Positions 47,207-58,950 of a DNA stretch of 64,000 nt are shown here, piece by piece. The position numbers were made by a program, and so were the translations under genes. Every line of letters begins with the position of its first letter. Position 1 is the stretch's first letter. The DNA comes from Magnolia sinica (lineage: Eukaryota > Streptophyta > Magnoliopsida > Magnoliales > Magnoliaceae), in the NCBI RefSeq assembly GCF_029962835.1, contig NC_080584.1:77094862-77158861 (forward strand), read 5' to 3'. The notes under the pieces were generated by a model. The model saw nothing but the letters and a program-made list of their open reading frames with translations, ran no database searches and was not told where the DNA came from.

Positions 47207-49496
47207 TGAGGGTCAAATATTGCATATCAGACCCCATTTATTACCTGGATTTATGAGCATGACTCTGTTTAACGGCTTGGTTTAACTGTGTATGTGATGC
47301 AAGGTGTAATTACGAACTGAGACTAAGAAAGGGTGTTTAAAGCTGGGATTTAACGCTCTGATGACACCCAAGGCAAGGGACGGATTCCAGGAGACCCAAG
47401 ATCAACAGAATTACACATTAGGGACCCAAGAAAATCGAGGAATTGAAGCTCAAGTGGCCTGAAAAGCATCCAGAATGCAAGATCACAGGGTTCCCACCAT
47501 CCGTTCAGTTCGAAACTCCATACGTGGCCTGAGGACCAAAAACTAACCGTACATGTCAAATTTCAGCCATTTGATCCTTCTAGAAGTGGCCCAACGGACA
47601 GATCAGCCCATAAATCAGTGATTTGGGGCCCGCCTGGTATCTGGAAATGCGTCAATTTTGGCTTCAACTCCTTAAATGAGGTAGCAAAACAGATGGATGG
47701 AGCAGATTCCTCTCAAACATCACTATGGACCCCACGTGTGTATTGCATGTACACAGGTACATGAGCACGAGAGGTACGCTGTATCAGGGAGCCGGTCAAA
47801 ACTCGGTTTGACCGAGTCCCCTGCTCAAGATAGGAGACAGCGTCTCCTGGCGTGAAACAGAGTCCCGGTTGGACTCTTGTGGGCCACCACCATGCGTCGA
47901 AGGACCAATCCGGACCGTCTATCAGAAGTCTACAAGTCCGATAGCCCTGACCTAGGTTGAATTTTTCTAGGAAGCAGCGTGTAGCAGATTTCGACCGTTG
48001 AAACTCAGGATGGACGGCGGAATACAATATCCAGTGGGCCACACAAGAACTTGCCAAAACCACTCTTTCCTGACCGGATTTTCTAGAGGATTTCAATGGT
48101 CGGTTTAGATTTCTCATAAAACATCACTATGGGGCCTACCGATCACGTCAGCAGGTCTGCGTGAGCCTTACGCGTGTCCGGGAAATCTGAAATTTTCGGA
48201 TGGTTGTGGGCCACCGTCCTTGATCGGATGAATGATCTGAGCCATTCATGTGGAGCCCAGGCCAGTATTGACCCCAACCATGGAAGCAACGTCAGAGTTT
48301 GGGACGATCTTTGGCCCCAAAACTCAATCCAAATGCAAGATGTTGTGCGTTTTTCACTGCGCATGCGGACGCGGCTGCGTAAACGGCTGTCCTTCTCTCC
48401 CTCCGCAACAACTTAAACTTCGGCATGAAGTCTTCAGTTCGGACGGACCAGGATATAAGGGGAAGAGCTTGGCTGGTAGCGGGTGTGTGCTCATTTTGGA
48501 GGATTGAAGGAAGAAGAAAAAAACGAGAAGAGAGGGAGATCAAACAGAGGTCGGCTGGGTGCAGCCGAGAAGAGAGTGCAACCGTGGGGAGCTGCTGAGC
48601 GTGTAAGGCTGGACGGGGTCGCTGCTGCACGTCAGGGGGGTGCTCGTTCTGGCGCATGTGAAGGAAGGAAGGAACTCGTTCTGGCGCATGTGAAGGAAGG
48701 AAGGAAGAAAGGGAAGTGTTTGCCTGATTTTCTTTTTTTTCTTTTTCTTATTTTTTTGGGTTGTTGATCTCTTCTATTCTTATGAACCGTAAGGATTTTT
48801 TCCTAATCATGGTAGGCTAAACCTCTTAGCTAGGGCTAAGAGGTGAAGCTGTAGCGAGATGGGAGATTACTTTATGCTTTAAATATGAATGCATGAACTG
48901 AATTTGTTCTTTGATGATTATTATAAGGAATATTTTTATTAGTCTTTAATGGTCTGTTGTGACTGAAATTACAATGGGTTTGCAATGGCTTTGAATATTT
49001 CTTTCCCTTTTTATGTTTATGAAGTCAGGAAGCCCTGTTGTTCATCATTGCTCCATGGGCATGGTAGGATGACAGTACCTCCTGATCCTCATACATTGTT
49101 GATTGGTTGGTAATTAGTTTAATCATGTTGTTTGCTTTGTCTCCTGGGCATGGTTAGATGACGGAATCCATTCTAATTCATATACCTTTCATCTCTTGAA
49201 AACCAGATCAAGTAAGTTCAGTTTGAATTCCATAATCCTTGATGCAGGCATAAGATCTCCCTGATCTCTACAAGTGGATCCTCTGAATCCCTAGTTTTCC
49301 TTCCTCTGAATTACTTAAGTTTTAGATAATTATTCCACAAATTATTCCCTAAATTCTATTTGATTTAGATAGCATCTTAGTCTAGTTCTAGTTCTACTTG
49401 GCTTCAGATAACGTACAGGTATCAGTCCCTGTGGATTCGACCTCGGTCTTACCGAGTTTATTACTACATCACAACCCTATACTTGGGGAGTGAACA
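47207..49496 (+). repeat. 5' LTR of outer Athila-type element, 2290 bp
   Basis: Starts TGAGGGTCAAATATTG and ends TTGGGGAGTGAACA, directly before the primer site. A TATAAGG box lies at 48454-48460 and a 10-bp perfect hairpin (ACCTCTTAGC, loop TAGG, GCTAAGAGGT) at 48821-48844. The first 30 bp match the other LTRs of this family almost exactly, while much of the body has diverged. Small open frames inside are not conserved and are not called. Confidence 0.85.
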
Positions 49497-49502
49497 AGTT
49501 TT

Positions 49503-49520
49503 TGGCGCCGTTGCCGGGGA
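49503..49520 (+). other. Primer-binding site complementary to tRNA-Asp 3' end
   Basis: TGGCGCCGTTGCCGGGGA starts six bases after the LTR end. This is the primer site known from plant Athila elements. It anchors the 3' border of the LTR. Confidence 0.85.
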
Positions 49521-50269
49521 CTGACGGTTACAATTCTCTGAAATTAATTAGTTTTAGAATTAGGTTAGGATTAGGATTTTACTAACTTTAGGCTAAAAGT
49601 TTTTATTTTATTTTATTCTTAGAAACTAACTTGTTTCCATATTTTGTAGGATCTTGACATAAGTCCATACAATTGGTAATTCCTTCCTAATCTCTTTACT
49701 TTTTCTACCTTTTAGAATTAGGGTTTAAATTTTGAAAATTTTAATCCTAGTATTTTTTTCTATTTTTAGGAAGCAGTTTATTTTTAGAAACTAGGTTAGT
49801 TATTTCCCTTTCTAGAAAAATCCTCTAATTTTAGAAACTTTTCTCTTTTATTTTTCACTTTCTATTTTTAACTCTTTTTAACTCTAATTTGTTTCCTCAT
49901 TTATTTTTAGAATTCTTGTTTAGAAACTAACCTTCCTATTTTGTAGGCCTTTAAGATAGAAATTTCTAATTCGGTAAGCTCCTTCCCTACTTTCTATTTT
50001 TCAATTCTCTTTTAGTACTTTACTTTCTAGTTTAGGACTTTCCTAATTTATTTTAGAAGTTTTCACTTTCTTTAAGAAATTAGTTTACTACTACCTTTAC
50101 TTTAAAGGATTGTTCTTCTTATTTTAGAATCTAACTTATTCTTGTTTTATTTTGCAGGTTTTAACTCAGGACTCCAATTTGGTAATTTCTTTCCAACTCT
50201 CTCTTTCTTTCTAGATTTTCTTTTCCTTTCTTAGGATTAGGTTTTTAATTGAGGGCTACGAGTGTTTTC
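49521..50269 (+). other. Untranslated leader of outer element
   Basis: T-rich and low complexity, with recurrent TTTTAGAAACTA-like and CTATTTT words between primer site and gag. No open frame is seen. Confidence 0.6.
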
Positions 50270-52054
50270 ATGCCCAAGTGGGCCCGTGACAACACTCGAC
50301 GTCTCTTGACTGAAGGAGGATTGGTCGAGGGGTTGACTATCCATCGCAGGATTAGACACCGCTCGAAATCCCCTGAGTTAACTGAAGTTATGGCTGAAGA
50401 CCAACCTCCTCTACTTCCACCCAGGGTGGAGGATACCCAAGATGAAAATGAGGTGCAACAGGCACCCCCGCCTCGTACTTTACGAGATTATCTACAACCG
50501 GCGGGAGTGAGTATGCCCTCATGCATGATTTTTCCTGAAAATACAGGACAAATGGACATCAAGCCAGGAGTTATCCAACTCCTTCCCAAATTCCATGGAC
50601 TTGAATCTGAAAGTCCATATTTACATTTGAAAGAGTTCGATGAGATAATAGCTACATTATGTTTTCCTAATGTATCTGAGGATACAATTAGGCTGAAACT
50701 CTTTCCTTTTTCCTTAAAAGAGAAAGCTAAGACGTGGTTACATTCACTGCGTCCTAGATCCATTGGCACATGGAACGATATGCAGAGGGAATTCATAAAA
50801 AAATTCTTCCCACATCATAAAACAATTACCCTCAAAAAAGCGATCATGAACTTTGCCCAAAAGGAAGATGAAACATTCTTCCAATGTTGGGAAAGGTTCA
50901 AAGATTTGGTCAGTTCATGCCCACAACACGGATTTGAAACGTGGCGCATTACAAATTTTTTCTATGATGGACTGACATCTTCCATGCGCCAAATGGTCGA
51001 GACAATGTGTAATGGAGAGTTCATCAACAAAGATGTTGACGAGGTATGGGATTACCTCGATAGTCTCGCTGAAAAAATACAATCATGGGACTATTACCCA
51101 ATGGCGAACACCACGTCTAGGCCGACTCAATTAAAGGAGAAAGGTGGATTATATCTCTTGAAAGAAGAGGATGATCTCAAGTGTAAAGTGACTATGCTCA
51201 TAAGGAAAGTTGAGGCCATGGAAGGAAAGAAGGATAAGGTCAATGAAATTGTTTGCGGCATTTGTGATTGCAACATTCACACAACTGAAAACTGTCCTAC
51301 AATACCTGCCTTTCGAGGAGTGTTGAATGAACAAGCCAATGCCGTAAATAACTATCAAAGACCTTTTACTGGACCTAACTCCAACACATACAATCCTGGC
51401 TGGAAAAATCATCCAAACTTTAGTTGGAGGAATGGACAAACAGCAACTCCTCCAGGTTTCTTCAATCAAAATCCAAATCAAGTGAAACCTCAAGAGGAAC
51501 CGGTTTAAAATCCCATACAAGAGCTGGCTCAGGCAATGCGGGGAATCACAGATTTTATGCAAAAGATAGATTCTCGTATGACGGTTATAGAAAAGGAGAT
51601 GCTTCCTGCACAACCTCTCCCCAATCCTAAACCGCAGTACGAGAATAATGATCCCAGCTCTTCAAAACAGATGGGACATGCTAAATCCATCACCACTCTT
51701 AGGAGTGGGAAGATCATTGATAAAACTCTTCCGGTTAGGCCCGAAAAGCCTCAAGAACCAAAAGAGGACAACAATAATGAATCTAGCGATGCCCCACAAA
51801 AAGTAGAACCGGAACTTCTAGAGAAGCCAGTTGCTCCATTCCCCCAACGGTTGGTTTCACCAAAACCTCTCTCTAACTCTCAGGATATCCTAGAGGTGTT
51901 GAAACAGGTGAAAGTCAACATTCCTCTACTTGATGTCGTTAAACAGATACCTTCATATGCTAAATTCCTGAAAGACTTATGCACGACCAAAAGACGGAAA
52001 ATTATTCAAAAGAAAATCTTCTTGACTGAGAAAGTGAGTGCCATCCTAAAGTAA
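50270..52054 (+). pseudogene. gag: gag of outer Athila-type element, one in-frame stop
   Basis: The start is taken at the first in-frame ATG (MPKWARDN). The retrotransposon gag core spans roughly residues 90-280 (FPFSLKEKAKTWL, QREFIKKFFPHHKT). A CX2CX4HX4C zinc knuckle (CGICDCNIHTTENC) lies near 51258-51300. A TAA at 51506-51508 interrupts the frame, which then continues to 52054 with the conserved HAKSITTLRSGK segment that precedes protease. A second TAA at 52052-52054 separates it from protease in the same frame. The gag product would form the particle and package RNA. Confidence 0.85.
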
Positions 52055-52057
52055 GAC

Positions 52058-53731
52058 GTGTCACAAAAATTCAAGGATCCCGGTAGCCCAACCATATCAT
52101 GTGTAATCGGGAACCATCGAATTGATCACGCACTTCTTGACTTAGGAGCAAGCGTCAATCTGATTCCCTACTCGGTATACAAACAGTTAGGTTTGGGTGA
52201 ATTAAAACCCACCCTAACCACACTACAACTTGCTGATCGCTCTGTTCGTGTACCAAGAGGGATAATTGAGGATGTGTTGGTCCAAGTTGATAGATTTTAC
52301 TACCCTGTAGATTTTATCATCCTGGACACCGAACCCATCAATAACATGAGCACTCAGATTCCCGTCATTCTTGGTCGCCCATTCCTTGCCACGTCAAATG
52401 CAATTATCAATTGCAGGAATGGTATCATGACTATGTCTTTTGGAAATTTGACATTGGAGTCAAACATTTTTTTCAATAACGGCAGCAACTCAGAGGATGA
52501 TGACGATTTCCACGACATTAACATGATTGACTCTTTCGTGGAAGATACGACACCGCTGACCTTATCCTCCGACCATCTAGAGACGTGCCTGGCCCACTCC
52601 CATGATTTTGATGATGACATGATTAGGGAGACGTGTGCCTTGCTTGATACTGCACCGGTACTTGAAGTTAACCGGTGGAGGCCACAATTTGAAGAATTGC
52701 CACAAACCGATGTAGTGCCTCTACCGTCTAACCTCAAGCCGCCGAAGCTTGACCTAAAACCTTTGCCCTCTGATTTGAAATATGCCTATTTAGGTCAAGA
52801 TGAGACATACCTGGTGGTGATCTCTGCCCACCTGGAGAAAGAACAGGAGAGTATGCTCATATCTACTCTCATTGAGCATAAAGGAGCCCTGGGATGGACG
52901 ATAGCGGACCTCAAGGGAATCGATCCCTCGATTTGTACTCACCACATATATCTTGAGGATAATGCAAAAACCGCTCGGCAACCACAACGTAGACTAAATC
53001 CAAACATGAAGGAAGTGGTTAAGGCCGAGGTTCTTAAACTATTGGATGTGGGTATTATATACCCTATATCTGATAGTCAATGGGTGAGTCCAACTCAAGT
53101 GGTCCCTAAGAAGTCCGGAATCACCATCGTAGCCAATGCTAATAATGAACTCGTGCCAACTAGAGTCACTACTGGTTGGAGAATGTGCATTGACTACAGG
53201 AAGTTGAATACCGTCATGAGGAAAGACCACTTTCCTTTACCATTCATTGATCAGATCCTGGAAAGGTTAGCTGGTCATTCCTATTATAGTTTCCTTGACG
53301 GGTATTCGGGCTACAACCAGATAGAGATAGCCCCTGAAGACCAGGAAAAGACCACATTTACATGTCCCTACGACACCTTTGCCTATCGAAGGATGCCATT
53401 CGGACTATGTAATGCCCCTGCCACCTTTCAGCGATGTATGCTTAGTATCTTTTCTGATATGGTAGGGCAATATCTAGAGGTCTTCATGGACGACTTCTCT
53501 GTTTATGGTCCATCTTTCAGCAAGTGCTTGGAAAGTCTTAAATGTGTGCTGAAAAGATGTGAAGAAAAGAACTTGGTACTTAATTGGGAGAAGTGCCATT
53601 TCATGGTTCAGAAGGGAATAGTCCTTGGGCACATTATCTCGTCCAAGGGAATCGAAGTAGATAAGGCAAAAATCGATCTTATCTCTAACCTACCCCTACC
53701 CAAGAACATCAAAGACTGCGATCCTTCTTAG
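52058..53731 (+). pseudogene. pol: pol of outer element: aspartic protease and reverse transcriptase, frameshifted at the end
   Basis: The protease has the Athila-type active site LLDLGASVNLIPYSVY and the GRPFLATSNAIINC block. A spacer of about 200 codons follows, then RT: LNPNMKEVVKAEVLKLLD, MCIDYRKLNTV, FPLPFIDQILERLA, PFGLCNAPATFQ and the catalytic FMDD at 53483-53494. The frame ends early at 53731; downstream bases continue RT-connection sequence in other frames with apparent missing codons, so pol is dead. The frame continues directly from gag. Confidence 0.9.
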
Positions 53732-53861
53732 GACACGCAGGATTTTACATCTCTCTCGTCCTTTATGTAATCTTCTTCAAAAAGATGCTCCGTACGAGTG
53801 GACTGAGCAGTGCCAGGAAGCTTTCACCAAGCTTAAGGGCACGTTAACCACTGCACCTATC

Positions 53862-54385
53862 ATGCAGCCACCCGACTGGAGCCTTCCTTTTGAGCTTATG
53901 TGCGACGCTTCTGACTATGCTCTCGGGGCGGTCTTAGGCCAGAGAAAAGATAAGCGACCCTACGTCATTCATTACGTAAGTAGAACTTTAAATTCTGCCC
54001 AAGTGAACTACTCGACTACGGAAAAGGAACTCTTAGCTGTAGTGTTCGCCTTGGACAAATTTAGGTCTTACTTGATCGGATCCAAGATCATTATCTACAC
54101 AGATCATGTGGCACTCAAGTATCTTCTTTCTAAGAATGATTCTAAGCCCCGCCTGATACGATGGATCCTTCTACTCCAAGAATTTGATTTGGAAATTAAA
54201 GATAAAAAGGGAGTAGAGAACGTAGTGGCCGATCACCTTTCTCGCCGTAATACCTTTGAGTCCCTTGAGACGACTCATATCAATGACATGTTCCCTGATG
54301 AACAGCTGTTCAGAGTCTCCCATTCACCTTGGTTCGCTGATATTGCTAACTATCTTGCTACAGGTGCCATATCGACACAGTGGAC
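53862..54385 (+). pseudogene. pol: pol of outer element: RNase H domain, cut by the nested element
   Basis: Ty3-type RNase H with Asp in [12 protein letters not shown], Glu in [15 protein letters not shown] and Asp in [12 protein letters not shown], then a [15 protein letters not shown] tail. The frame runs without a break into TGGAC at 54381-54385, where the nested LTR starts. The last dozen codons of the open frame (to 54422) are nested-LTR sequence. Confidence 0.9.
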
Positions 54386-56554
54386 TGATCAGGGTCAAAT
54401 ATTGCATATCAGACCCCAGTAATTACCAGATTTTACGTATATGATAATGCTTAATGGAGTATTTTAATTGTATTTTTGTTACAGGATGGAGTCAGGAGCG
54501 TTAATTGAAAATTGATGTTAAAGGCATGGATTTCATGATCCAAAGTCTCCAGAGCACGGGATGGACTCTAGAGAACCAATAATGAAGATTTTACACGCCT
54601 GGGATCTGAGGAAAGCAAGCCAAAGGGGCCCGAAAAGGGTCCAGAATGCAAGATCACATGGTTCCCGCTATCCGATCAGTTCGAAACTTCATACATGAGA
54701 TGAGGGCCGTAAATTAACCGTACATATTAAATTTCAGCCATTGAGGATCTCGGGAAGTGGTCCAATGGACAGATCAGCCCATTAATCTTCACTTTGGGGC
54801 CCACCTGATATTTGGAACTGCCTCAAACTTGGTTTTGGCGGTTGGAATTATATGAAGGAAAGGATGGACGGTGCAGATTTCCCACAAACATTACATTGGG
54901 CCCCACATGCGTGAGTGTGTGCGTAAAGCACACGTGCGCCGGCTGCGCACCGCACCGCTGGGACGGTCAGCGAAAGCGCTGACCCGTCTCTCTCTCTCGC
55001 CCGCCGTTCCAGCGTCCGCAAACACGACCTGCGGTCGTCGGTTGTGGGTCCCACCTATTGTCCAAATGGACAATCCAAACCATCCATCCGCTTCCTGGGG
55101 CAGCCACAATCCACGCCAAGGTGACGGAAATGGAAAGTATAATGAATACTAGTTTTTCAACCGTTCAATGGTAAAACGGACGGTGAGTTCAAAACTCTGT
55201 GGGCCACCACAAAAATAACTCAAAATTGAGCATTCCCAACCGTTTTTTCACTCTCCATCCAATGAACGGAGTGGATTTCTAGAATACCAAGTATGTGGAC
55301 CCCACCATCACAACAGTAGCGGGTTTCGCGTCCGCGTAACGGACGGTCGCTGTCTGTTTTTGCGGCTGTTTGTGGACCCCACCCGTTAACCGTACGGCCG
55401 ATCCGAGCCGTCCATCTCGTAGAGTGGTTCGAGAGCTTCAAAATCATGATGATATTCTTCTCTCATGCGTGCACACGTGCGTGATACAGAGGCCATAAAA
55501 GGGCTACTCGGCGACGTTCAAAACTGATCTTTTTGTATTTTCTTCTCTGGGCCGTGTCAACCTTCGAATCCACCCATTCTTGACTGAAATTTCGTTCCGA
55601 ATCCAATGGACGGGGTGGATTTTCCAGAAAATACCTCTGTGGGGCCCACCGATCACGGCTGCGAAAAATTACACTTCGAGTCCTTCTACGACTCGCCCAC
55701 CGACCATCCAGAAGCTATAAAAGGGGAGTTTTGGACGTGGGAAAGGCATTCGGAACCAGGGGTTAGAAAGCAAGGAGAGAAGAAAGAGAAGAAAGAGAAG
55801 AAAGAAAGAAAGAGAGAGAGATTGTTTGGTTTGTCGTTTTTTATGAATTTTATTTAATATTTTTTATGGATTTTATGGGTCACTAATCTCTCGGCTAGGG
55901 CTGAGATGAAGCCCTAATTTGATTAGCTCTTGTATTGGTTGATTTACTTTGAATATTAATTAATTTGTCTCTTTCTCTAAGTGGGCTTTATGGGTTTAAA
56001 TTCTATACTTCTCCATCTATGAACTTGACCAAAGTATATATATGGATGTTGTTTGGATGCTTATTATAGGTGCTAGTGTCTGAGCAAGAACCGGTTTCCT
56101 ATAGAGGCAGAAACATGGTGCTTTAATGAATGTACATTCCATGTGCCCGACCAAGGATATGGGATATATCATTCATGGCATTGCTTAAAGGAATTAGACA
56201 GTCTGTATGCCCGATTAAGGACACAGATTGTGCTTTCTCTATTTAAGTGGTATCAATCTAGATCAAGGTGAATCAACAGACAAAACAAGGGTTAGGATAA
56301 TTAGGGGTGGATTCGAAAGTCCTAGTGCTCTCTCTCTGATTGAATTTTCTTCCCTGTTCTTAATTAATCATTTTTCATAAAATTGTGTTTAGTAATTCAT
56401 TCCATTATTTGTTGGATTAGTTAAGGAGAATCATAGATTTGAATTGTGACGACCAGTCCTCGTGAGACTCGTAATACGTACCGTATCTACATCCGATTCG
56501 TATACTTGCGAGTTTAAAAATCATTTAAATCATGTTGGTTTAAATAAAACATCA
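54386..56554 (+). repeat. 5' LTR of nested element, 2169 bp
   Basis: Starts TGATCAGGGTC and ends AATAAAACATCA. TATAAAAG is at 55716-55723, and the hairpin TCTCGGC-TAGG-GCTGAGA at 55889-55906. Compared with the 3' LTR, differences cluster in 55550-55800 and are rare elsewhere. A GAAAGA-rich purine tract (about 55770-55822) follows the TATA box. Confidence 0.95.
55716..55723 (+). promoter_or_regulatory. TATA box of nested element 5' LTR
   Basis: TATAAAAG, conserved in all copies of this LTR in the window; likely start of the genomic transcript about 30 bp downstream. Confidence 0.6.
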
Positions 56555-57332
56555 AGTTTTTGCGTGATCGGGACTGTTTCGTTCCAAATTGGATTTAGGA
56601 TTCTCTCTTATCATAATTCATAGTCTTAGGTTTTTTGACTAACTTTAGGTTAAAATTTTTTTTTTAACTAACCTATTTCCTGTTTTGTAGGGACCTGACA
56701 TAAACTACTACTTTGGTAATCTCTTTCCAATTTTTCTATTTTTTTTTTTTCTAATTTCTATTTTTAGAATTAAGGTTTTTTTTAGAAAGTTTCTATTTCC
56801 AGGCTATTTTATTTATTTTTAGAAATTTCCTATTTTCTAATTCTAGATTTTGATTCTTCTTTCAAGTAACTTTCTCTTTTCTAGTTTAGGTTTTATTATT
56901 TTTTTTAAGGGGTCTTTAGGTTTTATTTATTTATTTATTTATTTTTTATTTTATAGGAAGTTTCTCTCTTATTTTCTAATTTCCTAATTTTTTTATTTTA
57001 TTTTATTTTATTTTATTCTTTTTTTTTTTTTAGAAATTTTCCCTTTTTAGAAACTAACTTAGCTTTTATTTTCTAAGATTACAAACTTTTTTTTTTTTTT
57101 TTTTTTTTTTTTAGAAATTAACCGTTGCTTAGGATTTTTTCTAGCATTATTTTAGTAAATTTAATTTATTTTTGTTTTCTTTTTGTTTATAGGAATTAAG
57201 GAAGGAAGCTGCTAAATAACATTGTCTTCAAAAGGAGGAGCTCTTCTTCAGACATCAATCATCTCCTTTTCTGGGTTCTTTCTTCCCATTCTCATTTACA
57301 TAATTTTAACTTGTTTTAGAATCTCACAGTTT
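56555..57332 (+). other. Leader of nested element with altered primer site
   Basis: After the LTR the outer element has AGTTTTTGGCGCCGTTGCC, whereas here the sequence is AGTTTTTGCGTGATCGGGAC, which no longer matches the tRNA-Asp site well. The rest is T-rich with runs of up to about 23 T (near 57089-57111) and TTTTAGAAA words, like the leader of the outer element. Confidence 0.6.
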
Positions 57333-58873
57333 ATGCTAGGACGTAGATCTCTGGATTTAGAACTAGCACCGTTTGATCCTGAGATTGAAAGAACAATTCG
57401 TGAAAGATTGAGAAATAATTCTGTTGAAATGGCGAATGAGACTGAAGTTAAAGCTCTCAAAGATTATTCAGCTCCTGTCCAATTTAATGCGCCTTCATGC
57501 ATAGTGTTGCCAACCACTACGGCAGCACACTTTGAACTTAAACCTGGAGTCATACAATTGTTGCCATCCTTTTATGGATTGGACAAAGAGGACCCATATC
57601 ATCATGTGAAGGAATTCTTAAACATTTGCTCCACCTTTAAGTTCCAAAACTTCTCAGACGATTCGATCCGCCTACGCCTATTTCCTTTTTCTTTGAAGGA
57701 TAAGGCGAAAGCATGGTTGAATTCTCTAGAAGTTGGATCTATCACTACATGGGACCAACTGTCTAAGAAGTTCTTAAACAAGTTCTTCCCCGTTCACAAA
57801 ACCAATGCCCTCCGTAGAGAAATCACTAACTTCACACAAAAAGAGGGCGAGCACTTTCATGAATGTTGGGAAAGATGGAAGGACTTGCTTCTTAAATGTC
57901 CTCACCATGGTTTTGAGAAGTGGCAACAAGTTCAATACTTCTATGACGGTCTGACACCACAGAACCGTCGCATGGTTGATGCCACCAGTGGAGGGTCATT
58001 CATGACCAAAAGTGATGTCGAAGCGTGGAACTTCTTTGAAACTTTGTGCGAAAATTCCCAGCAATGGGATTATTCAAATAGAGGTGATAGAAGTCCCCAA
58101 CAACAAAAGAGAGGTGGTATATATGAGATAGGAGTCATACCAGAGCTAAGTGCCAAGCTTGATAACCTGACAAAGAAAGTTGATGCTCTGGTATTGAATA
58201 ATGGACCACCACAAACAGCTCAAGTCGAGGCATATGCCACATGTTCTAGTCCGTCCCATCCTATGCGGTCTTGTCCATCTGGTGCAGCATTCCCAGAACT
58301 TCTCTCTGAACAAGTTCATGCTATGAACACTTTTCAAAAATCTGGGAATGATCCTTACTCGAACACATACAACCCCGGGTGGGCTAGACATCCAAATTTC
58401 TCTTGGGCAAAAGGACCACAACAAGGAGGACCATCTGGAAATCCTCCCATGCAACCGCACCTCCAAGTTGGCAGTCAACAACCTCAACAATTTCCACAAT
58501 ATCAACAACTGGCCTACACAATCAAGGAAACCATCTCTTGAGGATACACTCCATCTTTTCATGCGAGTTCTCTCCAATTCCAAAAAGACACCCAACAAAC
58601 CTTCCTGGCCAACCAGGAAAGCTTACATGCAAATGCACAATCCATTGCCAAGTGGAAGTACAAATGGGTCAACTAGTCGCCACATTGAGTGAGAGAGAGA
58701 AGGGCACGTTCCCTAGCCAACCCGAGGCTAATCCAAAGGGACAAGATGAGATTGGCTCTAATTCCAACCAAGGGCAATATCATGAGCAGGCCAAATCGAT
58801 CACTACCCTTAGGTCAGGCAAGCAGATTGATAACAGAATAGAGATGCTGGGGATGAATCAAATTCTAAAATAG
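57333..58873 (+). pseudogene. gag: gag of nested element, broken
   Basis: The start is the in-frame ATG giving MLGRRSLDLELAPFDPEIER. The gag core (FPFSLKDKAKAWLNSL, KKFLNKFFPVHKT, FHECWERWKDLL) is open to a TGA at 58541. The C-terminal part, with QAKSITTLRSGK near 58790-58830, is found only in shifted frames. The zinc knuckle reads ...YATCSSPSHPMRSC, so the first Cys of CX2CX4HX4C is now Tyr. The protein is therefore both truncated and impaired. Confidence 0.85.
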
Positions 58874-58950
58874 AAGATCAAGATGAAGCAGAGAGCCATA
58901 CCAATGCATCCAAAGTCCAAAAGCTCTCTGATTCTCCAAGAGCCACTAAT

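Noticed and set aside
48292-48767. Frames of 85-121 codons in the outer 5' LTR
   Set aside because: Purine-rich leader sequence; not present in the related LTRs.
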